DNA of 64,000 nt. It comes from Gammaproteobacteria bacterium. GTDB lineage: Bacteria > Gemmatimonadota > Gemmatimonadetes > Longimicrobiales > Gaopeijiaceae. Position numbers and translations under genes: made by a program. The first letter of the stretch is position 1, and every line of letters begins with the position of its first letter. Below, piece after piece: positions 1 through 9,633 of this stretch. The stretch lies in contig JAPPMM010000028.1 in the NCBI GenBank assembly GCA_028819075.1, positions 1 through 64,000 of the forward strand, read 5' to 3'. Under the pieces are notes generated by a model, which searched no databases, had not been told where the DNA came from, and saw only the letters and a program-made list of their open reading frames with translations.

Positions 1-393
1 TTCTGAATCCACGCTTGCCCAACCGGGGGCGTCCACATACAGCACACGCGATGTTGAACATCGCGGCTGGCGAGGGACTCCGGCCCTTCGAACCCGGTAG
101 CGGTTGCCGAGGGGAGGCTGTGCTCCCCTTGGCACTCCTGGGCAAGGTTGGCGTCGACCGTGCCTCCGAGCACCTTCCCCGTGCTCTCCAGCCCGAAACA
201 CAGCCAACACTCACCAACCCGTCCGGCAGCACACTGCCCAGCCCTTCCGGCCCTCCGACGCGGGGTTACAGCCCCGCCTTCAACAGCGTTGACAAATGGT
301 GTCCCCGTGTATAACACGGAAGCTCTGGCGAGGGTTGGCTCCGCTCCTCCTTCGACCCCCCAAAGGCGTCCCGTCTGGTCGGGAGCGGCTCGG
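1..393. other. Non-coding left edge
   Basis: No convincing gene: the open frames here overlap on both strands and lack family motifs. Two short structures lie downstream of the leftward LRR gene. One is a perfect 6-bp hairpin (260-277, arms GCGGGG and CCCCGC, loop TTACAG). The other is a perfect 6-bp palindrome with a 3-nt centre (305-319, CCGTGT-ATA-ACACGG). Neither is followed by a T-run, so I do not call a terminator. Confidence 0.4.
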
Positions 394-3300
394 TCAACGT
401 CGCTCCTGCCACACCTCGGGCAGCCCGCCGCTGACGGCGATGTCCAAGCCCGAGAACGGCGAGTTCCCCCGGCCGTCCGCGGATGGCAGCAGGGCGGGCG
501 GCGGATCGGCGAGCAGGCCGAGCACGCGCCCATCGGCCGGATCCCGGACGATGATGGCGGGCGCGCTGGTCTCCGGGTCCAGGGCGGCGGCCCCGCCGGG
601 TCCGTCGAGCATGATGCGCTCGATGGCGCCCGCCCAACCCTCGGGCGCGGGGATGGCGAATACGAACGACGATGCTCCGTCCAGATGCGAGGTCTCGGGC
701 ATGTCGAAGCTGACCGAGAACAGCGTCCTTCCGTCGCGCGCGAGGACGGTCAACCGGTGGTCGCCGCCCGGAGCGGGCAGGGTGGGCGGCGCGTTCACGA
801 CGAACGCCGGCTTGAGGAAGGGCTGGCCGTCGGCATCGACGCCACCCCAGACGAGCAGCGCCGGTCCCGCCACCGCGGGGGGTGCCGTTGCCGCCTCGGT
901 GCGCAGGCGGTGGTCAAGCGCGATCGAGAAGTGATAGCCGCTGATCCACTGCCGGCCGCAGTATCCCATGACGTCGGTGGCTTCCGGCGGCACCAACGCG
1001 CCCGTGGCGAAGTCGTATCCCCACGAGCCCGTCCTTCCGTCCCGCCAGGGATAGTTCGGATCGTCGCCGCCAACCCCACACGACGTATGCCGCAAGTTCA
1101 TCGCGTGTCCGAGTTCGTGAGCGATCACGCCAGCGTGCGCGAGGGACACGAAGCTCCTGCCTCCGATGTAGGAGGCTTCTCCGATGACGCCAGAGCGAAT
1201 GTGGCCGAAGAGGCCCATGAAGTAGCCGTCCCCGCCCTCGACGACGCGAATGAGTTCCGTTTCGTGCAGCAGGTTTCCGGCGAACTCCGAGGTGGTCAAA
1301 ACGGGCTCGTGCAGCGTCACGGCGAGTTCGCCGACCGGCAGAAGCTCGTCCGCCAGCCCAAATACGCTGGTGTCGGCTTCGAGCGCGCCCGCCCGCTCCA
1401 GCAATGTGGAGTCCGGGTTGTCGGCCTGCAGGAAGGGGATCGCCGTGAGATCGAGCGCCGGAACCGCGCGCACGTCGACCGGAGCCCGGCCCTCGGCCGG
1501 AATCCGGCCGGGGATGCCGAGCCCCTCGTCCAGGGTGCCGTCCGGATCGATTTCGATCACCATTTCGAGGCCGGGTTGCACGACTTCTCCCGGAACGACC
1601 GCGTTGGCCGACTTCGACAGGTCCCCCTCGTCGATCTCCGGCGGAATGCGCGCTTCGCCCGCCGGGATGTCGGCCGTGTGCACGATCCGACCGTCCGCGT
1701 GGAAGGTGGCCCTGACCCGCGGCATGTCCGCGTGGCCGTCGGTGGACATGAAGACCCTCAGCAGCGCGTCCTCGCCCGCGACGAGCGGGGTCGGATACTG
1801 CCGCGACTGGACGGCCTGCACGAGATACGCGAACGCGGCTTCCCCCCCGGCGCACACCGGAATGAACGTCAGGTCGTTCATGCGCAGCCAGCCCACGGCC
1901 CCCGGGTGCCGGGGAGCACACACCTCCGTGCCTCCAACCGTCAAGTCCAGCGTCTGGCTCCTCTCGACCCAGGCCGACGGCAGGGCACCCCGCAGCATGG
2001 GGTTGTTTTCCAGGGCGATCCGTTCGATCGCCCGAAGCCCGCCGAGTTCGGGCGGCAGTTCGCCCGCCAGCCGGTTGTCCGCCACGCCCATTTCCCGCAG
2101 GCGTTCGAGCCTGCCGAGGCTTGGCGGCAGTTCGCCGGTCAGCAGGTTGCGCGACAGTTCGAGCGACTGGAGGTTCCGGAGTTCGCCCAGCCCCGCCGGG
2201 ATTTCGCCGCTCAACCGGTTGCCTTCCAGATTGAGCGACGCGAGATCCCCGATGTCCAGGATTCGCTGCGGGATCGGTCCCTCGAAGGCGTTGTACGCGA
2301 GACCCAAGCTGATCAAGCCCGTCAGTTGGCCGATCGTCGGCGGGATGGACCCCGACAGCCCATTGCCGTCCAAGTTCAGCAGAATGAGCCGGGAGAGGTT
2401 CCCGATCCCCGGCGATAGACGACCGGTGAGGCCCAACCCACCAAGATCCAACAGCCAGAGTCGGTCGAGCCCATAAATCTCCGGCGGTATGTGGCCCCGG
2501 ATGGCGTTGGATCCGAGTTCGAGGCGTTCCAGTTCGGTCAGCTCTCCCAGTTCGGGACCCAACTGCCCTCTCAGGCCGTTCGCCCGAAGGTCCACGCCGG
2601 AGACCTTGCCGCTTCCCTGATGCGTGGTGATCCCATGCCAATCGGCGAGCGGCGCGTCCGTGAGCCAGTTGCCGCTTTCGCGCCACTCCCACCCCCGCAA
2701 GCGAGCGTAAAGACGCGACAAGGCCAGCCGTTCCCCCTCCAACTCCCCCTCCACCGCCACGGTGGCGGAGGCCGAGACGCCGCGGTCGGTGCGAACCGAG
2801 ACGGTGGCGCTTCCGGCGCTCCAGCCGAAGACAAGCCCGGAACGGCCGGCCCAAGCCACCGACGTGTCGCTTGCGGCCCACTCGAAGTCGACGTTCTCCA
2901 TGGGCGAGCCGTGGACGTCGAACGCCGTCGCCGCGAAACGCACCGTGTCGCCCGCCTCGATCGTTGCGGCCTCGGGCGTCAACACGATGGACATCGGGCG
3001 TTGCTCCGCCCGCACCTCGGCCGCGCCCGACACGCCGCGCGCCGTTGCCGTGACAACGGTCGAACCCTCGCCGAGCGCCGCGACCAAGCCTGCTTGGTCC
3101 ACTGCCGCCACCAGCGTATCGCCGGAATGCCACTCGAACTCGACGCCATCCACCTCCGAACTGTCGGCGTCCAGCGCGGTCGCCGCGAGGCGCACCGTAT
3201 CCCCCACGGCCACCGTCGCCAGTGCGGGCGCGACCGTGATCGAGGCCACCGTGCCGGAGTCGCCCGCGGCCGAACTCGCGCCCGCGTCCATGGGCCGCCA

Positions 3301-6021
3301 ATCGGCGGGGTCCGGCAGCCCGTCACTGCGTGCCGCCACGAGACGGGCGCCATCCGCCAGGGAGGAAGCGGCGCCATCGGCGCTCGCGGCCATGGCCGCC
3401 GCCGGGGCGTCGATGAGCATGGCCCGCACCCGGCCGGTCGCCGCGTCCCTCAGAATGACCGAGGGACGGTCGGTGTCTTCGTTCAGCACCGCCAACGCGC
3501 CCGGCCCGCGCAGGGCAACCTCCGCCAAGTCGCTCCACTCCGCACGCGCGGGGAGCGCGAACGCGAAGCCCGCGCGCCCGTCCCCGTCCTCCGACTCGAC
3601 CATGCCGAAGCGCACGGAGAACAATTGCTCGCCCGACGACGACCACCCCTTCAACTCGTATGAGCCGCCGGAGGGCGGTGGCGCATACGGCGCGTCCACC
3701 CAGAACGCCGGTTTCAGGAAGAGCCCGTCCCTTGCGTCGCGCCCTCCCCATAAGAGCAGCGCCTTCGATTGAGCCGCGCCGCCCGCCTCGGCCCCCGCGC
3801 CTTCCTGCCTCTGGCGGTGACGGACCATCTCTTCGAAATGCCACGCCCCGACCCATGCCGGGTTGCAGTAGCTCATGAAGTCCCTGGTCCTGGGATGGAC
3901 GACCGACTCCATCCCGGTATCGAAATCGAACCCGAAGGTGCCCACCGACCCGTCCGCCTGAGGGTACCGGGGGTCGCCAGAGGTGCCACAGGGCGCGTGG
4001 CCCAAGCTCAGGTTGTGGCCGAGCTCATGCGCGATGGTTCCGCCCTGAAACACCGACCATGCGGACCAGCCGCCACGCAGGGCCACGCCGGCGACGCCAT
4101 TGTCGCGGTCCACCTGCGACGTGAGAGCCATATAGTATCCCGACCCGCCCTCGATGGCCCGGATCGCCTTCACCTCGTAGGGAATCTCGAAACCGGAGTT
4201 CGTCGACGTGAACACCGGCTCGTGAACCGTCAGGTCGATCTCGTCCACCGGCAGAAGCGTTCTCGTAGCCCAGAACACCTCCGACTCCGCCGAGATGTCC
4301 CGCATGAGGTCCAGGATCTCCTCCTCGGGGTCCCTGGGCCACACCCACGGGATCAACGTCAACTCCATTGCCGGCATCTCGGTCACGTTCACCTCGATAC
4401 GGCCCTCCCCCGGAATCCGGCGCGCCATGGCGACGCTGTCGGCCACCTCCCCGTTCGGATCGACCTCGATCACCATCTCCAAGCCCGGCTGAATCACCCA
4501 ACCCGGCACCATCGCGTTGACGGACATCGCGGCATCGCTCTCGTCCACTTCGACCGGAACCGGACCCGGCTTCCCCGGAACGTCCAGGACATGCGCCGGC
4601 GCGCCGTTCAGGTAGAAGTGCGCCCGCACGTCCGGGAAACGCTCGACGGCGTCCGCCGCCGTCACGAACGCCCGCAAGAGCGCCTTCCGGCCGGCAATGA
4701 GCGGAACCAGGCCGCTCCGCGACTGCGTCGCTTGGATGAGATAGGCATCGAGGTCGCCCTGTCCGCACGGCTTCGCCGATTGAATCGCGATACGGCTCAA
4801 CCAGTCCGCGAACTCGGGGGTCTTCGGGGAGCAGAGGGCCGAGCCGTCGGTATCCAGCCAGTCCAGGTTCAGGCGCGTCAACCCGCTCGGGAGTTCTCCC
4901 GCCAACTCGGGGTTCCCTCCCAGCAACAGCTCGCGGAGACTCGAAAGCCCGCCCCACTCGGGCGGAACGCCGCCTTCGAATCCGTTCCTCTCAAGGTGCA
5001 GATACTCCAACTTCGGCCAGCCGCCGATCCCGGGCGGCAGGTTGCCGCTCAACCGGTTCAGGGACAGAAACAGATACTTGAGGTTCACGAGGTTGTCGAG
5101 TGCCTCCGGGATCGGCCCGGCCAGGTTGTTGTCGTCCAGCCACAGGACATCGAGATCCGTCAGATTCCCCAACTCGGAGGGAATCGGGCCGCTCAGGTTC
5201 GATCTCGACAGGAAGAGCCTCCGGAGACCGGCGAGCCTCCCCAGCTCAGGCGGAATCGGGCCGGAGAAATGGTTGTCGGTGAGAGACAGGTCCCGGAGCT
5301 TCGACAGGTTGCCGAGCTCCGGCGGTATCGGCCCCCAGACCTCGGCGTCGGACAGATACAGCGTACTCAGATTGCGCAGGTTGCCCAACTCCGGCGGTAT
5401 CGGGCTGTCGAAGTAGTTCCCCGACAGGCCCAGTTCGTACAGATCGGTCAGTTCGCCCAGCCATGCGGGTAGCGGACCCTCAAGGCCCGCGTACCGCAAC
5501 TCAAGGACTTGCAGGCGCGACAGCCGCTTCAGTTCGGAAGGGATGGTGCCGGAAAGAAGGTTCGACAGCAGGCCCAACTCCCGCAGCTCGGACAGATCGC
5601 CCCACTCGGGCGGAATCCGGCCCCACAGCCTGTTGAGATCCAGTCTCAGAACGCGAAGGCCGGACAGTTCGGCCACGACCTTGGGAAGGCGTCCCCTCAG
5701 GTTGTTGTCGTTGAGTTCGAGCCGCACCACCCGGCCGCCCTCGACCCTCACGCCGTGCCATGTGCCGATCGGGTCGTCCGAAAGCCAGCCGCCGCGCCGC
5801 CGCCACTGGTCGCCCCCGGTCGCATGATAGAACTCCACAAGCGCCGCGCGGTCGGGCTCCGCGAGGCTGGCCTGCGCCGAGGGGACCGTCTCGGTGAACG
5901 GACTCAGCGGCTCCGGTGCGTCGTCATGGCAGGAAAGCGCCGACAACACGACGGCAAGCAAAATAACCAGCCGCGAACCGCCTCGCCGACTCGGCAGCCA
6001 TGTCACTCGACCGGATTTCAT
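394..6021 (-). CDS. Giant lipoprotein with duplicated LRR, Ig-like and metzincin-like modules
   Basis: Predicted 1875-aa exported surface protein. The start at 6021 follows GGAAG and gives a signal peptide (RR, then a hydrophobic stretch, then Cys31 in a lipobox-like LSALSC). The frame stays open to 6345, but that part does not look coding. Order by approximate residue: plant-type LRRs (L..L..L.L..N.L.G.IP) at 90-385; a protease-like module with HELGHNLSLGH near 665 and a Met-turn-like DFMSYC; two Big_2-like Ig domains around 925-1085; a second LRR block at 1110-1365; a second module with HELGHAMNLRH near 1635 and DVMGYC. Both zinc motifs keep the three His and the Glu of HExxHxxxxxH, but the usual metzincin Gly is Ser or Asn. 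The two halves look like an internal duplication. Probable role: surface adhesion and/or proteolysis; the substrate is unknown. Confidence 0.85.
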   Translation of the reverse strand: MKSGRVTWLPSRRGGSRLVILLAVVLSALSCHDDAPEPLSPFTETVPSAQASLAEPDRAALVEFYHATGGDQWRRRGGWLSDDPIGTWHGVRVEGGRVVRLELNDNNLRGRLPKVVAELSGLRVLRLDLNRLWGRIPPEWGDLSELRELGLLSNLLSGTIPSELKRLSRLQVLELRYAGLEGPLPAWLGELTDLYELGLSGNYFDSPIPPELGNLRNLSTLYLSDAEVWGPIPPELGNLSKLRDLSLTDNHFSGPIPPELGRLAGLRRLFLSRSNLSGPIPSELGNLTDLDVLWLDDNNLAGPIPEALDNLVNLKYLFLSLNRLSGNLPPGIGGWPKLEYLHLERNGFEGGVPPEWGGLSSLRELLLGGNPELAGELPSGLTRLNLDWLDTDGSALCSPKTPEFADWLSRIAIQSAKPCGQGDLDAYLIQATQSRSGLVPLIAGRKALLRAFVTAADAVERFPDVRAHFYLNGAPAHVLDVPGKPGPVPVEVDESDAAMSVNAMVPGWVIQPGLEMVIEVDPNGEVADSVAMARRIPGEGRIEVNVTEMPAMELTLIPWVWPRDPEEEILDLMRDISAESEVFWATRTLLPVDEIDLTVHEPVFTSTNSGFEIPYEVKAIRAIEGGSGYYMALTSQVDRDNGVAGVALRGGWSAWSVFQGGTIAHELGHNLSLGHAPCGTSGDPRYPQADGSVGTFGFDFDTGMESVVHPRTRDFMSYCNPAWVGAWHFEEMVRHRQRQEGAGAEAGGAAQSKALLLWGGRDARDGLFLKPAFWVDAPYAPPPSGGSYELKGWSSSGEQLFSVRFGMVESEDGDGRAGFAFALPARAEWSDLAEVALRGPGALAVLNEDTDRPSVILRDAATGRVRAMLIDAPAAAMAASADGAASSLADGARLVAARSDGLPDPADWRPMDAGASSAAGDSGTVASITVAPALATVAVGDTVRLAATALDADSSEVDGVEFEWHSGDTLVAAVDQAGLVAALGEGSTVVTATARGVSGAAEVRAEQRPMSIVLTPEAATIEAGDTVRFAATAFDVHGSPMENVDFEWAASDTSVAWAGRSGLVFGWSAGSATVSVRTDRGVSASATVAVEGELEGERLALSRLYARLRGWEWRESGNWLTDAPLADWHGITTHQGSGKVSGVDLRANGLRGQLGPELGELTELERLELGSNAIRGHIPPEIYGLDRLWLLDLGGLGLTGRLSPGIGNLSRLILLNLDGNGLSGSIPPTIGQLTGLISLGLAYNAFEGPIPQRILDIGDLASLNLEGNRLSGEIPAGLGELRNLQSLELSRNLLTGELPPSLGRLERLREMGVADNRLAGELPPELGGLRAIERIALENNPMLRGALPSAWVERSQTLDLTVGGTEVCAPRHPGAVGWLRMNDLTFIPVCAGGEAAFAYLVQAVQSRQYPTPLVAGEDALLRVFMSTDGHADMPRVRATFHADGRIVHTADIPAGEARIPPEIDEGDLSKSANAVVPGEVVQPGLEMVIEIDPDGTLDEGLGIPGRIPAEGRAPVDVRAVPALDLTAIPFLQADNPDSTLLERAGALEADTSVFGLADELLPVGELAVTLHEPVLTTSEFAGNLLHETELIRVVEGGDGYFMGLFGHIRSGVIGEASYIGGRSFVSLAHAGVIAHELGHAMNLRHTSCGVGGDDPNYPWRDGRTGSWGYDFATGALVPPEATDVMGYCGRQWISGYHFSIALDHRLRTEAATAPPAVAGPALLVWGGVDADGQPFLKPAFVVNAPPTLPAPGGDHRLTVLARDGRTLFSVSFDMPETSHLDGASSFVFAIPAPEGWAGAIERIMLDGPGGAAALDPETSAPAIIVRDPADGRVLGLLADPPPALLPSADGRGNSPFSGLDIAVSGGLPEVWQERR

Positions 6022-6304
6022 GTGTCTTCCGCTTTCGGCCAAACCGTTTGAGAGACACGCAATATAGCAAGAATCGTTCCGGGCCGCAGATTCGCCGCCG
6101 CGCGAGCGAGACCGCCGTCTCTCAACCGAGCCAAGGCATCGAACATGGCGACGAGCCTGGCAATCGACCCCGTCAGCATACCAACACGGGTAGGCCCCCA
6201 TTACATTGGGTGGACCACCCCGGCGGGAGCCAGCCGACGGATGGTTTGCGGCAGATGCTCCCGCGTGAATGTCTTCAGCCAAAAGCGATAGAAGGAGCAG
6301 CGAC

Positions 6305-7123
6305 TTGGGCAAGGTCATACTCGTCACCGGAGCCTCCTCCGGCATGGGCCGCGAGGCGGCGATCCTCTTGGCCCGCGGGGGCCATACCGTCTACGCTGCC
6401 GCTCGCCGGGCCGACCGCATGGGGGACCTGTCCGAACACGGTATCACCCCGGTCGAGATGGACGTCTCGAAGGGCGGGGACAACGAACGGACCGTGCGCC
6501 GGATCGTCGACGCCGAGGGACGCATCGACGTTCTCATCAACAACGCGGGCTACGGCCTGTTCGGCACGGTCGAGGACATCCCACTCGAAGATGCCAGATA
6601 CCAGTTCGAGGTGAACCTGTTCGGTCTCGCCCATCTCACCCAGCTCGTCCTGCCGCACATGCGGGCGCAAGGCGCGGGCCGGATCGTCAACACCTCCTCG
6701 ATGGGCGGCCGGATCTTCACGCCCTTCGGGGCTTGGTACCACGCAACCAAGCACGCGCTCGAAGGATGGTCGGACTGCCTTCGCATCGAGACCGCGCCCT
6801 TCAACATCCAGGTCGTCCTCATCCAGCCTGGCGTCATCCGGACCGATTTCGGCGATGTGGCGGGAGGGAGCTTACAGAAGTACTATGCGGACAGCGCCTA
6901 CAAGGCCGGTCTCGACCGGTTCTTGGCGCTGGCGTCCGACCCCAAGGCCGCGAGCCGCGGGACCGACGCCAAGGTGCTCGCCCAAGTGTTCGTCGAGGCC
7001 GCGACCGCCGCCCGCCCGCGGCGACGGTACGCGAAGGGCGCGACGGCGCGTCCCCTGATGTTCATCCGCAAGTGGTTCGGCGACCGCATCTACGAGTCCG
7101 TGCTGCGGCGCGCGTTCGGCTGA
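6305..7123 (+). CDS. Short-chain dehydrogenase/reductase (SDR)
   Basis: Classical NAD(P)-dependent SDR of about 272 aa. It has the cofactor motif TGASSGMG near the N-terminus, NNAGYG, a catalytic Ser in NTSSMGG, and YHATK (Tyr-x3-Lys). I prefer the TTG start at 6305 because AGAAGGAG sits 6 nt upstream and the protein then begins directly with GKVILVTG. An in-frame ATG at 6269 would add 12 residues but has no ribosome binding site. The gene is divergent from the LRR lipoprotein. The substrate cannot be told from sequence; the family reduces many ketones and aldehydes. Confidence 0.85.
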   Translation: MGKVILVTGASSGMGREAAILLARGGHTVYAAARRADRMGDLSEHGITPVEMDVSKGGDNERTVRRIVDAEGRIDVLINNAGYGLFGTVEDIPLEDARYQFEVNLFGLAHLTQLVLPHMRAQGAGRIVNTSSMGGRIFTPFGAWYHATKHALEGWSDCLRIETAPFNIQVVLIQPGVIRTDFGDVAGGSLQKYYADSAYKAGLDRFLALASDPKAASRGTDAKVLAQVFVEAATAARPRRRYAKGATARPLMFIRKWFGDRIYESVLRRAFG

Positions 7124-7153
7124 CGCCGCCGGGGCCTTGCCGTGTCAATCTTG

Positions 7154-7270
7154 GACTCCCGCCATTCCACAGGGCTTTCCGACCGATTCAACACTGTAAA
7201 CTCCGATTCGAGCTCATCGGCAAGAAGGGCAGATCGTGCAGTCCCCATTGAACTTACGTGACTTCTTGCC
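7154..7270. repeat. Hairpin-ended intergenic repeat, copy 1
   Basis: Begins with GACTCCCGCCATTC and ends in a perfect 9-bp inverted repeat: GGCAAGAAG at 7219-7227 and CTTCTTGCC at 7262-7270. The loop carries CAGATCGTGCAG and ACTTACGTGA, both shared with copy 2. The stem differs in sequence from copy 2 but stays paired, which points to selection on structure. Confidence 0.55.
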
Positions 7271-7544
7271 TTGATTCGCGATACTTCCGTCCTGCCAGCC
7301 CGGCACGGCGGCGCTCTCTGGCCGCCGCCGGGTCACTGCCCCCTCTACCCCTCGGAGATCGGAGATCTTCGCTTGCCCGCGACTCCACGACCGGCTCAGG
7401 ACGCCTGAAACGCCTCCGAAAGCCCCGTAGGCGGGCTCCGAGTCCGTCGCGGCGGCACCCGTGCCCCCGAACGATCCGACGCTTTCCGCAACATGGGCGG
7501 CACGGGCCGCGGGAACCTTCGGCGAAGAGGCGGCGCGGGCGCGG

Positions 7545-7662
7545 GAGTCCCGCCATTCAGCTCCGATTTTCCCGCCCTCGCCGGTCGGTCCAGCAAGGTC
7601 CAGAGAAACGGCAGGGAACGCAGATCGTGCAGCCCTGATTAGACTTACGTGATTTCCTGCCG
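7545..7662. repeat. Hairpin-ended intergenic repeat, copy 2
   Basis: Begins with GAGTCCCGCCATTC and ends in a 7-bp inverted repeat: CGGCAGG at 7609-7615 and CCTGCCG at 7656-7662. It encloses the same CAGATCGTGCAG and ACTTACGTGA blocks as copy 1, about 390 bp downstream and in the same orientation. On the minus strand both copies can be read as a short Cys-rich peptide (KSRK followed by CTIC), so a small coding element is an alternative to an RNA. Confidence 0.55.
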
Positions 7663-7968
7663 GGATTCAGATCTCCGGTGCTCCGCCTGACCGGCATCCG
7701 TGCGAAGCCGGTGCGATGGTCCGTGGACGATCGTGGTGGTGGGCTTGCGTGCGTCATCCGGCAACTCCTCCAGGGGCCTGCGGACTCGGGTCGCGGTGCA
7801 GCATCGGGGTGGAGATCGGCTCGCCGCACCTCCTTGGCAATCTTGTATCCGACGGACGAGACGGCCAGCCGCCGGAGGGGTGTCTGCCCCCACGGCGCAC
7901 TTTGACGCAGCGCGCGCCTTTCGGCACTATCCCGGGCAGATGGCGCGTCCAGCCGGAGGAGTTCGACG

Positions 7969-9633
7969 ATGAGAGCACCGCCCCCCCTTCCCATCCTTGC
8001 ATCGCTGCTCTACGCGGCGGGAATGGCTGCCGCGTGCGTGGAGCCGCCGTCGGACGCGACCGCCCGCGTCGACGAGATCTTCGCCCAGTGGGACTCCTCC
8101 GGGAGCCCGGGATGCGCGCTTTCGGTGTCCCAGGCGGGCAGCTCCCTGCTTTCGCGGGCGTGGGGCATGGCGGACCTGGAGCACGACATCCCCAACACGC
8201 CGTCCACGATCTTCGAGGGGGGTTCGCTGGCCAAGCAGTTCACCTCGGCGGCCGTGGTCCTGCTGGCGCTCGACGGGAAGCTCTCCCTCGACGACGACGT
8301 GCGCACGTACATCCCGGAGGTGCGCGACTACGGCACGCCGGTCACCCTGCGCCGCCTCATGACGCACACCAGCGGGATGCGCGACTGGGGTTCGGTGGCC
8401 TCGATCTCCGGCTGGGGGCGCGGTGCACGCTCGCACCGGCACGCGCACGTGCTCGACATCGTGAGCCGCCAGAGCGCGCTCAACTTCGAGCCCGGCCATG
8501 AGTACTCGTACAGCAACACCGGCTACAACCTGCTCGCAGTGGTCGTGGACCGGGTGAGCGGGATGCCCTTCGCCGAGTTTTCCCGTGAGCGCATCTTCGA
8601 GCCCCTGGGGATGAGCGATACGCAGTGGCGCGACGACTACCGGCGCCTGGTTCCGCGGCGCAGCACCGCCTATTCCGCGTCCGACGACGGGTTCCTCATC
8701 AACCGGCCCATCGAGTATGTGCATGGCAACGGAGGCATCCTGAGCACGGTGGGCGACCTGCAGACCTGGAACGCGGCGCTCACGGACGGGCGTCTGGGCG
8801 GGGAGGAGTTCGTGCGCATGATGCATGACCGGGCCGTCCTGAACGATGGTCGGACGATCTCCTACGCCGGAGGGCTCCAGCTTCGGGATTTCGCGGGCGT
8901 GCCCTCGATCACGCACACCGGATCGACCGCCGGATATCGGGGCTTCATTGGCCGTTATCCCGACCAGCAACTGTCTATCGCCATCCTGTGCAACGTGGGC
9001 AACGCCAACCCGGGCGCGCTGGGCGGGCAGGTAGCGCGCGTTTTCCTGGGCGACGCGGCGTCCCCCGACCCGGAGCCGGGCGAGGGGATGTCGCTTTCGG
9101 CCGGGGACCTGGAGGGCAAGACCGGGCTCTACCGCGAAGTGGACACCGGCGATCCGCTGCGCATCACCGTGGAGGACGGCGCGCTGCGGGTCGGGAACCA
9201 GCGCCTGGTCGCGCACTCCGCGAGCGAGTTCCAGGTGGGGGCGAGCGAGCGCCGTCTCGTCTTCGCGGCGGCTGCCGACGGTGCGCGACCGACGATCGAC
9301 GAGTACACCGGAGAGTACTACGACAACACCTACGAGCCGGTCGATGAGTTCGCGCCGGCCGCCGGGCAGCTCGATGCGTACGTGGGCACCTTCCACAGTG
9401 ACGACGCCGAAACCACCTTGGTGGTGGCAGTAGAGGGCGACCACCTGGTGGCAAAGCGGAGACCCGACGCCGTCTTCGAACTGGAGCCGGTCTACCAGGA
9501 TGCGTTCAACGCGGGCGGCCTGGGGCGCATCCGCTTCGATCTGGGCGCCGACGGACGCGCGGCAGCCTTCAGCATCCGGCAGGGGCGCGTCTACGACATG
9601 CGATTCCAGCGAGTCGCCGACTCTGGAGAATGA
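7969..9633 (+). CDS. Exported serine hydrolase, beta-lactamase/class C PBP-like
   Basis: 554-aa member of the beta-lactamase/D-alanyl-D-alanine carboxypeptidase/esterase superfamily. Start chosen from GGAGGAG just upstream. It has an N-terminal hydrophobic signal with a possible lipobox (MAAAC, Cys23). Catalytic motifs are SLAK (SxxK) near residue 85, YSN near 181 and HTG near 315. The C-terminal third (about 350-554) is an extra beta-rich domain common in this family. The stop overlaps the next start (ATGA), so the two are probably translationally coupled. Substrate unknown: peptide, D-amino acid amide or ester are all possible. Confidence 0.85.
   Translation: MRAPPPLPILASLLYAAGMAAACVEPPSDATARVDEIFAQWDSSGSPGCALSVSQAGSSLLSRAWGMADLEHDIPNTPSTIFEGGSLAKQFTSAAVVLLALDGKLSLDDDVRTYIPEVRDYGTPVTLRRLMTHTSGMRDWGSVASISGWGRGARSHRHAHVLDIVSRQSALNFEPGHEYSYSNTGYNLLAVVVDRVSGMPFAEFSRERIFEPLGMSDTQWRDDYRRLVPRRSTAYSASDDGFLINRPIEYVHGNGGILSTVGDLQTWNAALTDGRLGGEEFVRMMHDRAVLNDGRTISYAGGLQLRDFAGVPSITHTGSTAGYRGFIGRYPDQQLSIAILCNVGNANPGALGGQVARVFLGDAASPDPEPGEGMSLSAGDLEGKTGLYREVDTGDPLRITVEDGALRVGNQRLVAHSASEFQVGASERRLVFAAAADGARPTIDEYTGEYYDNTYEPVDEFAPAAGQLDAYVGTFHSDDAETTLVVAVEGDHLVAKRRPDAVFELEPVYQDAFNAGGLGRIRFDLGADGRAAAFSIRQGRVYDMRFQRVADSGE

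Larger units (their letters stand above)
7124..7968. other. 845-bp stretch without a convincing gene
   Basis: No frame here has a family motif or codon pattern like its neighbours. It holds two diverged copies of a roughly 120-bp element ending in a conserved hairpin (separate entries). At its right end is the Shine-Dalgarno of the serine hydrolase (GGAGGAG, about 7955-7962). It could be a decayed gene, an RNA locus or a mobile-element footprint. Confidence 0.5.

Noticed and set aside
289..315. TTGACA and TATAAC hexamers spaced by 15 bp on the + strand
   Set aside because: No + strand gene follows; the DNA downstream is the leftward LRR gene. The spacing is also short.
260..319. Hairpin and palindrome as a terminator for the LRR gene
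   Set aside because: Neither is followed by a T-run in the direction of transcription.
148..2418. 756-codon open frame on the + strand
   Set aside because: Antisense to the LRR lipoprotein, without recognisable domains.
7154..7662. Hairpin repeats as integron attC sites
   Set aside because: The attC core pattern (RYYYAAC/GTTRRRY) is not seen at the ends, and there is no integrase or cassette arrangement.
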